A stretch of DNA of 60,346 bases from Paenibacillus camelliae (GTDB lineage: Bacteria; Bacillota; Bacilli; Paenibacillales; Paenibacillaceae): NCBI RefSeq assembly GCF_023715345.1, contig NZ_JAMBNY010000023.1, positions 1-60,346 on the forward strand, given 5' to 3'. Numbering within the stretch: position 1 is the first letter of the stretch; every line of letters starts with the position of its first letter. The notes beneath the pieces are model-generated. The model was not told the origin of the DNA, did not search any database, and saw only the letters and a list, made by a program, of their open reading frames with translations. Shown here in pieces: positions 53,780-60,346 of the stretch. The position numbers and the translations under genes are program-made.

Positions 53780-55378
53780 CTATCGGCCGACGATGCCCAT
53801 ATTATTAATAATGCGGTCTAGCATCTCATCTACTACTGTCATGTTACGTGCAGCAGCGTTGTAAGCATGCTGAAAGCGAAGCATATCTGTAAGCTCCTCA
53901 TCGATGCTTACTCCACTTGTCGCTTGTCTTCGGATCTCTACATTGTCCACAAGATTTCCGCTTCTCTCATAATTGGTAATGGCGATATCAGAGCGTGTTC
54001 CAAGGTCGCTGACGAATGCACGGAAATAATCATCTGTAGTACCTTCAGATAGCGACGTTAATGCAACAGGATACGTAAATTTAGCATCACGCAGACTTGT
54101 TAAAGCAAGCGCTACGTCACTATTTCCTTTGATCGTGTGCATATCCGTACCATTCGTACCGCCTAAATCATATTGACCTGAAGCCGCAACTTTATTCGTG
54201 TCTGCTAGTATCTCAGCGTTAACTTGGATGTTATCTATCGTAAATGGTACAGAATTATCCTTCGAAGTAAAGAATGCAATTCCTGTCTCTGCTGGTGTAT
54301 TGATGGAATAACCGAGCTGATGTAACCCGTTAAAGCCGTTCACTTTGAACGTTACGGGCGATGTAATCTTAGAGCCAGCTGGGATCGTATCTCCTGCTGG
54401 GATAGCAGTCACGTTACCCGCAGCATCGGTCACATTGACATCGTTCTCCGCTATCATATCAGTAGAGGTTTTATAGCCGTTTGGCATCGTAACTTCAATC
54501 TCACCGCGCACAAGCGTATCGAGCATCGCATTCAGTTGATTGCGCACGAGATCAATATCCTCTAGTGATTTCTTATAGCCGCCGATCTCACCACCAGTAA
54601 TTGTCGCAACATCGTTCTGTGTTAAATATGTTGGCTGTAGACCAGTCACGACCTGTATACCACCACTGTATACATTGACCATTCCTTCTGCGTCCTCTGC
54701 ATATTGAACATCTACGATCTTAGATAGTTCATCAAGCAGTACATCGCGTTGATCTCGGTAATCGTTAGCGTTATCGCCAAGCATCTCGATCTTGCGAATG
54801 GTGTCGTTAAGCTTGGTAATACCATCTAATAAATTGTTAGCTTGATTGAGCTTAATCGTAGTGTTGCTCGAGATATCAGCTTCTAGCGTATTAAGTGAAG
54901 TCCCGATCTTGTTGAACGTATCTGCCATATTTTTAGCGTTTCCGATAAAATCAACACGTGCACTAAGTAGGTTGGCATCACGATTCATTACTTCAAGCGA
55001 GTTCCAGAACTTGTCCATTATTGCACTAACACCGTTGTCAGACGGTTCATTAATCATCGTTTGAATAGCTTCCATCGTAGAATTATAGATCGTATAATAG
55101 CCTAAATCTTGATTCTCACGGCGATATTGCAGGTCTAGATAGCTGTCGCGTACGCGTGTAATACTGTCATATTGTACGCCCGTACCAATTTGTCCAGGTG
55201 TATGAACGCGGTTAAAGCCTGGCACATACACGGGATCTGCGTTTGTCATATTTACACGCTGACGTGTATAGCCTGCTGTTGATGCATTCGATATATTATG
55301 TCCAACTGTGCTAAGTGCTGTGGACTGTGTTAGCAGTGAGCGCTTGCTCGTTTCTAATCCATGAAATGTGGATACCAT
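53780..55378 (-). CDS. flgK: Flagellar hook-associated protein FlgK (HAP1)
   Basis: A 532-residue junction protein. N-terminal STFHGLETSKRSLLTQSTAL, the conserved GHNISNASTAGYTRQRV of axial proteins, and a C-terminal heptad stretch (RFQHAYNAAARNMTVVDEMLDRI). GGGGGAAG is the ribosome site. Confidence 0.96.
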   Translation of the reverse strand: MVSTFHGLETSKRSLLTQSTALSTVGHNISNASTAGYTRQRVNMTNADPVYVPGFNRVHTPGQIGTGVQYDSITRVRDSYLDLQYRRENQDLGYYTIYNSTMEAIQTMINEPSDNGVSAIMDKFWNSLEVMNRDANLLSARVDFIGNAKNMADTFNKIGTSLNTLEADISSNTTIKLNQANNLLDGITKLNDTIRKIEMLGDNANDYRDQRDVLLDELSKIVDVQYAEDAEGMVNVYSGGIQVVTGLQPTYLTQNDVATITGGEIGGYKKSLEDIDLVRNQLNAMLDTLVRGEIEVTMPNGYKTSTDMIAENDVNVTDAAGNVTAIPAGDTIPAGSKITSPVTFKVNGFNGLHQLGYSINTPAETGIAFFTSKDNSVPFTIDNIQVNAEILADTNKVAASGQYDLGGTNGTDMHTIKGNSDVALALTSLRDAKFTYPVALTSLSEGTTDDYFRAFVSDLGTRSDIAITNYERSGNLVDNVEIRRQATSGVSIDEELTDMLRFQHAYNAAARNMTVVDEMLDRIINNMGIVGR

Positions 55379-55415
55379 GATCTTCCCCCTAATTACTCAC
55401 TAATTACTTGCTACG

Positions 55416-55925
55416 TTATCCTCTTGTATCGTAAAGGCCCGTTCTTCGCTGCACATCAGTGCCGGGGCTAGGTCGTTTATACGTTACTTCATCCTCCGGC
55501 GGTCCGCATATCGCGTCCAAAGAAAAATGTACATATTCTAGCGAGAGCTGTATTAACTGTTGGTTATGTTCATTGGCTTTCTTCAATTGCTCGGACATAT
55601 GAGCCAGATTATTCTGCAGCTCAGCAAGCTCTTGCTTCTGCTTAGGATCGATGACAAGCTGCACTAGCTCTGAGAGTGTCATTTTTAGCTTTGGCCTGAA
55701 GCCTAGCTCACGCTGTAGCTTCGTCATCAAGGAACGAGAGCTTGCCTCCAGCTCTGGGACAGGCTTCAATGCCTTCGTCTCCTTCATGGTGATCATATTG
55801 ATCGACTCAATATCGTTCTTAATAATTGCGTTTTTCTTCTCATCTGCAAATGTGAATAACGCACGATAGATAAGCAGCAATTGCTTTAATTGTTGGACAA
55901 GCTGCTGAAAGGTTGTCGCTTCCAT
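55416..55925 (-). CDS. flgN: FlgN-family chaperone
   Basis: A 169-residue helical protein between flgM and flgK. FlgN chaperones FlgK and FlgL. The glutamine-rich N-terminus (FQQLVQQLKQLLLIYRAL) and heptad spacing are typical; the C-terminal 30 residues (YKRPSPGTDVQRRTG) look unstructured. Confidence 0.88.
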   Translation of the reverse strand: MEATTFQQLVQQLKQLLLIYRALFTFADEKKNAIIKNDIESINMITMKETKALKPVPELEASSRSLMTKLQRELGFRPKLKMTLSELVQLVIDPKQKQELAELQNNLAHMSEQLKKANEHNQQLIQLSLEYVHFSLDAICGPPEDEVTYKRPSPGTDVQRRTGLYDTRG

Positions 55926-55947
55926 CCTTTACCTCCATGCTTATGCG

Positions 55948-56214
55948 TTATTTTTTAAAGAATGGCAGCAGCTTCTCTGCTAGCTTACCTGCTTCTACAT
56001 GATACGTCCCTGTTTGAACCGCATGCTTCAGTTCTTTCACACGCTCCGCACGTTCAGAACTCTCTGCGCGGCTGCTTTCTAGCATCTCTTGTGCTTCTGA
56101 AGAGATCTGTACTTCATCCTTCTTAGATGCCAGCTTGTTTTCCTTACGGAAGTCCACCTGCTGCTGATAACCTTTATTAATTCCGTTCACACGATTTATG
56201 TCATTGATTTTCAT
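55948..56214 (-). CDS. flgM: Anti-sigma-D factor FlgM
   Basis: An 88-residue inhibitor of sigma-D released by export. N-terminal MKINDINRVNGINKGYQQQ and the C-terminal sigma-binding part (VKELKHAVQTGTYHVEAGKLAEKLL) match the family. It has its own sigma-D-type promoter just upstream. Confidence 0.94.
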   Translation of the reverse strand: MKINDINRVNGINKGYQQQVDFRKENKLASKKDEVQISSEAQEMLESSRAESSERAERVKELKHAVQTGTYHVEAGKLAEKLLPFFKK

Positions 56215-56243
56215 TCATCTCACCCCATTGTAAACAAACTAAA

Positions 56244-56293
56244 AAGCCGATAACTGTTAATAGTATTATCGGCTTCATCTGTTTTTTTATTTA
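56244..56293 (-). promoter_or_regulatory. flgM sigma-D promoter overlapping a terminator
   Basis: TAAA (56290-56293), 16-nt spacer, GCCGATAA (56266-56273), a perfect -10. The same GCCGATAA is the left arm of a stem AAGCCGATAA / TTATCGGCTT (56244-56253 and 56266-56275) followed by TTTTTAG on the minus strand, so read-through from upstream would terminate here while sigma-D transcripts start within the loop. Confidence 0.7.
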
Positions 56294-56300
56294 TAGTATT

Positions 56301-56560
56301 GTTCAAAAAGAACAGCTTTCAGTATCAAGAAAGTGCCTTTTTGATAAAATTCTCATAATTCGTATCCAATCTTAGATGTCGATTCCGCTACAATGTGTTA
56401 CTTCGTGATTAAGGACCAAGAAGATAAAGCAATACTAGAAAGCGAGTAGCGCAGCGTACGTTTTTGGTACGTGAGCAACAGAGCTTTCGGTAGGGCTTCA
56501 TATTCGACGTCGACTATGCTACAATGTGTCACTTTGTAATCAAAGTTGGGCTTTTGAATT
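56301..56560 (+). repeat. R1 repeat with a nested or truncated second copy
   Basis: Left arm GTTCAAAAAGAACAGCTTT (56301-56319) and right end AACTTTGATTAC-type (to 56560). Between are two right-end-like blocks (near 56393 TTCGTGATTAAGG and near 56537 TGTAATCAAAG) and one core (GAG-TAGCGCAGCGTACG, then GTACGTGAGCAAC). This looks like one intact element joined to a truncated one. Confidence 0.68.
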
Positions 56561-56576
56561 ATAACTTATAATCAGA

Positions 56577-56741
56577 ATTAAAAAATCCAGCTTTCAGCAC
56601 CGAGAAGGTTGAAAAAAGCTAGGGACTGAGGAGCGCAGCGTACGCATAAGGTACGTGAGCACCAGAAGGCCCGGCTGAATTCAAGATTCGATGACGAACA
56701 GCGTTCACTTCTACTTCGTGATCAAAGGTGGATTTTTTAAT
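56577..56741 (+). repeat. R1 dispersed repeat, full-length copy (165 bp)
   Basis: Arms ATTAAAAAATCCAGCTTT and, on the other strand, ATTAAAAAATCCACCTTT match at 17 of 18, though both differ from the GTTCAAAAAG arms of other copies. Inner arms AGC-TA-GGG / CCC-G-GCT enclose GAGGAGCGCAGCGTACG and GTACGTGAGCACC. Same length as the 11838 copy. Confidence 0.82.
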
Positions 56742-56747
56742 GTTCCT

Positions 56748-57167
56748 CTAACGGTCTTTGTATTGATTAATGCCTTTATATACCTCTTTAACCTCCTCCT
56801 CGCTAAGCTTTTTCTCTTGAGCGAGTGATTCATTCGAGAATAGATTTTTAGAGGCATTAACTAGGCGATTTCTACAGCTGTCGCATAAGTTATTGCTTTG
56901 GATTAATACACCGCATGATTCACACGGGTAGGATAAGTTTGGTGCATCCATTAAAGATATACGGCCTTCACGAATAAACTTCGTAATTTGTCTAATGCTT
57001 ACTCCCGTTTCCTCAGAAAGCTCTGTAATGGAAGCTCCTCTATTTTCTCTTAAATAATTCGCGCATGTCTCGTATTCCTTGTCAATCTCGCGAACGCAAG
57101 CTGGGCACACATCTCTAAAGCCCTTCGCGAAAATCTTCCCGCACCGAGGACAATTGTCAATATTCAT
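56748..57167 (-). CDS. yvyF: Flagellar operon protein YvyF (TIGR03826-type)
   Basis: A 139-residue protein with two four-cysteine zinc-ribbon-like motifs (CPRCGKIFAKGFRDVCPAC near the N-terminus; CESCGVLIQSNNLCDSC at about 80-100) flanking a helix-turn-helix-like stretch (ITELSEETGVSIRQITKFIREGRI). In Bacillus yvyF lies between comFC and flgM, as here, and may regulate motility. Confidence 0.88.
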   Translation of the reverse strand: MNIDNCPRCGKIFAKGFRDVCPACVREIDKEYETCANYLRENRGASITELSEETGVSIRQITKFIREGRISLMDAPNLSYPCESCGVLIQSNNLCDSCRNRLVNASKNLFSNESLAQEKKLSEEEVKEVYKGINQYKDR

Positions 57168-57209
57168 ACCAGTGACCTCCCCTTAACCTACATTATACTT
57201 ATAGTACAT

Positions 57210-57265
57210 GTTCAAAAAGTCAGCGCTTGTTACCGAGAAGTTTTCATACAAAAGGCTTCTTGAAC
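57210..57265. repeat. Internally deleted R1 derivative
   Basis: GTTCAAAAAGTCAGCG at the left, AAAGGCTTCTTGAAC at the right, and the conserved left-flank block ACCGAGAAG inside; the core is missing. Total 56 bp. It is between comFC and yvyF and may act as a terminator. Confidence 0.55.
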
Positions 57266-57334
57266 ATCCCTTATATAGTTTATCGAAAGAATAGCTACTT
57301 TTCATTAGTTTATGATTCCATTTCTATGTCGATT

Positions 57335-58183
57335 TCATGACCTTGCCCAGGTAATACTAGCAACATGAAGTTCACATGGGCTGCTTTGCATCATGGCCTG
57401 TGCGCATGCATGAACGGTGCTGCCGGTTGTATATACGTCATCAATGAGCAATATATGAAGCTTGTCCCGCTTCCCTACATGTCGCATCAGCATATTCCAG
57501 CCTTTCGCAGAGCTTTGGTAGCGACTGTCGATCCCTTGAAAGCGCGCACCACGGCCTTGATGACTTTGCCTCTGCTCATGCGAGGTCCGAACGAGCAACT
57601 CTACATACGGCACACCCACTGCCCTACTCACAATCTGAGCCAGCTGGTACGCCTGATTAAAGCCTCGCTCGCGATACCGCTCCTCACTTATAGGCACAGC
57701 AGTTACTGCGTCCCAGAATACCGTCCTGCTCGCCTTCAGCCACCGTAGAGGCGGCTTTCTGCTCGCTCTCCATGCCTGTTCTAATCGATGCTTAATAATG
57801 AGCTGTGCACTCACTCGCTCAATGGCTGGCATGAGCATGGTACCTAGCAAATCCGCTAACCGCTCATCACCTTGGAACTTATAGCGATGAAGCCATTCCT
57901 TCATCATCGATTGATAATCGACTGCGCTGCGATTCAACCATAATGAAGATGCTTGTCGCAGCTGGCAATCTGGACAGCGATGATGTCTGCCGCAATGCAT
58001 ACACAGCACTTGATCAATCCAAGCAATCTCGTTAAAGCATGGTGCACATAAATATTGTGATAGCTTTTTAAGCGTTACTCGGTCTAGCAAAGTAGAACTC
58101 AGTGCTTGCACTCTTCGACTGGTACAGATCATGCATAATGACTCGCTTGGCTGAAGCCATCGTAATAAATCTGAAGCCTTCAT
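57335..58183 (-). CDS. comFC: ComFC-like phosphoribosyltransferase-domain protein
   Basis: A 282-residue competence protein. N-terminal zinc-finger cysteines (CAPCFNEIAW, CMHCGRHHRCPDC) precede a phosphoribosyltransferase fold with the PRPP loop LLIDDVYTTGST near residue 245. It helps natural transformation together with ComFA. The start at 58183 forms an ATGA overlap with the comFA stop, so the frame back to 58192 is not used. Confidence 0.93.
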   Translation of the reverse strand: MKASDLLRWLQPSESLCMICTSRRVQALSSTLLDRVTLKKLSQYLCAPCFNEIAWIDQVLCMHCGRHHRCPDCQLRQASSLWLNRSAVDYQSMMKEWLHRYKFQGDERLADLLGTMLMPAIERVSAQLIIKHRLEQAWRASRKPPLRWLKASRTVFWDAVTAVPISEERYRERGFNQAYQLAQIVSRAVGVPYVELLVRTSHEQRQSHQGRGARFQGIDSRYQSSAKGWNMLMRHVGKRDKLHILLIDDVYTTGSTVHACAQAMMQSSPCELHVASITWARS

Positions 58184-60204
58184 CTTCTCCACACTCCTTG
58201 ACGCTTTGATCGATATTGTGGCAGTAAGTATCCTAAGTCACTCGCCAGCTCATTCATGCTTTTGATCTGCTTCACAGCCTTGCGCTGTGCCTCATTCCAC
58301 TGCTGTGATAAAAAATATACCGCGCCGTTCGGCGCATCACCTGAGCGACCTGCTCTGCCTGCCATCTGCACGAGGGAGGCTTCATCGAACAGCTCCGCTT
58401 CGGCATCACATATGTAGACATGGCTACGCGGTACCGTCACTCCACGTTCAAGTATAGTCGTCGTGACCAAAATTCGAATGTCTCGATTACGAAAAGCAAT
58501 TACCTTCTCCGCTCGCTGGGCGTCCTGTGACGATGTCGCTTGAATCGACACATGTGGGAAGCTTGCTCTAAGCAGTGCAGCATAGGCCTCAGTATGAGCG
58601 ATACGCTGCAAAAAGATAAATACCTGTGCATCGTCCTTAAGCGAGCTGTGCAGCGCCTGGATTAAAGCTGAAGGAAGCGTTCGTTTTTTGAGTTGTTCGG
58701 CAATTAGTGGGGTTTTCAAGCGAATGGGAACGGGCAAGGGATGTCGATGATAGCGAACTGGAAGCTTTACGTAGGCAAGACGTCCTTTATTAAGCTCCCG
58801 CTGCAAATAGGCGGGTGGAGTCGCTGACAGCAGCAGTCTCACCCCATGCTTCGTGCTGCATTGCTCTGCTACGCGATACAGACGTTCATCACCATGATAG
58901 GGAAAGGCATCAAGCTCGTCGATAATGACGAGGTCAAAGGCTTGGTGGAAGCGCATAAGCTGATGTGTCGTTGCAATGATAAGCTGTCCATGCTGCCAAC
59001 GCTCTTCACTGCCGCCATACAGCGTTGCAATGGATAGCTCAGGGAAAGCCTTGTGCAGCCGGGGAGCAAGCTCCAGCACAACGTCTCTGCGCGGTGTCGC
59101 TAGCAGCACTCGGCCGCCTAGCTTCGTCATATAAGCGACGAGTGGAAAGATCATCTCAGTCTTGCCCGCACCCGTCACTGCCCACAGTAAAAATTGTCGT
59201 GACAATGTGGTAGAAGCTGCGCGAATAAATCGGGGTAATCTTCTAGTGGTTAAGCGTTGGTGGACAAACGTTAACGCTTTAGTCGTTGCCATCTGCTGTG
59301 CATCACTTAATCCGAAAGCCTCCAGATCTAGCACACGTGAAGGGGGGTGAATGTTACGAGCATCGGTAGTAGGCGAGTGATAGTGTCCCATAACGACAAC
59401 ACTACATGTTCTTGCTCGTCCCATCTGTAGGCACGTTTTGCAATAGTAGCAATGCTCACCACAAAATGGGCAATGATGTTCACTTTCAGTAAGCTCTGTT
59501 TCATAGCAGCGCAAGCAGCGGAGCAAGGGCCGCTTCCCTCTTAGACTCACTAGCTGAACAGCGCTGCGTAGCTTGATGCTCCCTTGCAGCACCGCATAGC
59601 GAAACGCAGCTAACAGCTGCTCCTTATTCTCACTTACCTGCTGAGCTCCTAGACTAAGCCACTCGTCATACAAAAGCTTTCTTCCTTGCAGTAATGATGT
59701 AATGTGCTGCTGTAGCGCTTGAATACGTTGATTATTTTGGTGGCATTCATTAATGGGAGGAGGACTGTGATGAAGGCTACCAATGCTATCCCTGTATTGA
59801 TGACTATGGAAACTGTCTACACTGTCTATGCCTTCAAACTCCTTACCCGCCTTCAAAACATTAGAAGAGCCTAGCATACCGGCAATACTCTCGTATGCAA
59901 CCCAATGGCCTGGTAAGCGTTTGCCAACTGCTACGAGCTGCTGAGTGATAACATGTTGATATCGCTGCAGTTGATCTCTCGTCCCGGTCCGTGATCCCAC
60001 TTCCTTCCTTACGGTTTTCTGTACATACCTGGCAAGCCAATCCGCCAAATAGAGCGCTATTGGTGCGTCATACACTAGAAGTCGCTCACCTTCACGCAAG
60101 CACGCTTGCCACTGCTCGATCTGCAATGCGCTGCGCTTCTCGTAGGGCAATAAAACGGCTCGAGCACGCTGCTCTAGACCTACAATCGCAAGTTTACAAT
60201 ACAC
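58180..60204 (-). CDS. comFA: ComFA-like DNA helicase (competence)
   Basis: About 674 residues. An N-terminal extension of ~230 residues precedes a zinc finger (CLRCYETELTESEHHCPFCG, then CKTCLQ), then a superfamily 2 helicase: AVTGAGKTEMIFP, IIDELDAFPY (DEVD-type box is DELD here), SATPP, and QMAGRAGRSGD. It is thought to drive DNA import. Start: GTG at 60204 (VYCKLAIVGLEQ) with GGAGGG 5 nt upstream; the reading frame remains open upstream only because it runs into a group II intron end. B. subtilis ComFA is shorter (463 residues) because it lacks the long N-terminal part. Confidence 0.9.
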   Translation of the reverse strand: MYCKLAIVGLEQRARAVLLPYEKRSALQIEQWQACLREGERLLVYDAPIALYLADWLARYVQKTVRKEVGSRTGTRDQLQRYQHVITQQLVAVGKRLPGHWVAYESIAGMLGSSNVLKAGKEFEGIDSVDSFHSHQYRDSIGSLHHSPPPINECHQNNQRIQALQQHITSLLQGRKLLYDEWLSLGAQQVSENKEQLLAAFRYAVLQGSIKLRSAVQLVSLRGKRPLLRCLRCYETELTESEHHCPFCGEHCYYCKTCLQMGRARTCSVVVMGHYHSPTTDARNIHPPSRVLDLEAFGLSDAQQMATTKALTFVHQRLTTRRLPRFIRAASTTLSRQFLLWAVTGAGKTEMIFPLVAYMTKLGGRVLLATPRRDVVLELAPRLHKAFPELSIATLYGGSEERWQHGQLIIATTHQLMRFHQAFDLVIIDELDAFPYHGDERLYRVAEQCSTKHGVRLLLSATPPAYLQRELNKGRLAYVKLPVRYHRHPLPVPIRLKTPLIAEQLKKRTLPSALIQALHSSLKDDAQVFIFLQRIAHTEAYAALLRASFPHVSIQATSSQDAQRAEKVIAFRNRDIRILVTTTILERGVTVPRSHVYICDAEAELFDEASLVQMAGRAGRSGDAPNGAVYFLSQQWNEAQRKAVKQIKSMNELASDLGYLLPQYRSKRQGVWRR

Positions 60205-60220
60205 ACTATCCCTCCAAACC

Positions 60221-60346
60221 GAGTAGGAGGGGGCGGCTAGCCCCCGTCCTCTCACACCACCGTGCATACCGTTCGGTACACGGCGGTTCATGTCATATTC
60301 CGCAAAAGACTGTATCTGTCCGTTAAACTTCTCAGTCCAAGAGATG
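60221..60346 (-). mobile_element. Group II intron, 3' end (domains V and VI), partial
   Basis: Reading the minus strand, domain V is the 32-nt hairpin at 60256-60287: ACCGCCGTG / CACGGTGGT around TACC-GAAC-GGTA with a 2-nt bulge. Domain VI follows (60221-60255), a stem around CTAG with CCTCCTACTC at its end. These are the typical 3' ends of bacterial group II introns. The 5' part, including any reverse transcriptase gene, lies beyond the right edge. The intron boundary is about 10 bp upstream of the comFA ribosome site. Confidence 0.8.

Noticed and set aside
60205..60291. N-terminal extension of ComFA starting MNRRVPNGMHGGVRG
   Set aside because: These codons are the translated domain V/VI of a group II intron; the GTG at 60204 with GGAGGG is the better start.

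Overview
This window comes from a low-to-moderate GC Gram-positive bacterium, most likely a member of the Paenibacillaceae (Paenibacillus or a close relative). The reasons are the gene neighbourhoods (pcrB-pcrA-ligA; uvrB-uvrA next to minJ-ctpB-envC-ftsX-ftsE; hpf-secA-prfB; comFA-comFC-yvyF-flgM-flgN-flgK-flgL-fliW-csrA-flaG-fliD-fliS-hag), AGGAGG-type ribosome binding sites with frequent GTG starts, an RF2 gene with the classical +1 frameshift, and a long-form hibernation factor. All calls were made by eye from sequence; no database search was run.

Layout. 1-320: 5' end of a 16S rRNA gene on the minus strand with tandem promoters. 0.5-2.3 kb: a Crp/Fnr-type regulator and flavohaemoglobin hmp, whose promoter carries a near-perfect Crp/Fnr box at about -42. 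2.7-10.6 kb: ligA, pcrA, pcrB and a long U32 peptidase. 10.8-12.4 kb: a TIM-barrel sugar isomerase and a small membrane protein. 12.6-23.5 kb: uvrA/uvrB with a LexA-like site, then minJ, ctpB, an EnvC-like hydrolase, ftsX and ftsE (division and wall remodelling). 24.0-24.7 kb: a RelE/ParE toxin-antitoxin pair. 24.9-33.4 kb: the whole arginine operon argCJBDFGH with an ARG-box promoter. 33.4-40.1 kb: a YitT protein, prfB, secA, hpf and a cold-shock gene. 40.2-47.6 kb: an AT-rich glycosylation island (GT4 glycosyltransferase, pyruvyl-transferase-like protein, CMP-nonulosonate synthetase fused to a HAD phosphatase, a short NeuB, and a Maf-type flagellin glycosyltransferase). 47.7-57.2 kb: two tandem flagellins and the late flagellar operon. 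57.3-60.2 kb: comFC and comFA. 60.2 kb to the end: the 3' end of a group II intron just upstream of comFA.

How parts fit together. The island next to the flagellins looks like a flagellin nonulosonic-acid glycosylation locus; the maf gene appears to have its own sigma-D-type promoter like the two hag genes. Both hag leaders contain two hairpins presenting GGA, the expected targets of the CsrA encoded 3-4 kb away beside its antagonist FliW. flgM has a sigma-D promoter whose -10 element is inside a terminator stem.

The least explained content is intergenic. Two dispersed repeat families are present. Family R1 (about 165 bp; core GAGGAGCGCAGCGTACG) occurs at 11838, 34292 (tandem), 36044, 56301 and 56577, with internally deleted derivatives at 7970, 33205 and 57210. 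Family R2 occurs at about 23842 and 26382. In both families the arms differ between copies but pair with each other within a copy, which points to a conserved fold or to MITE-like elements.
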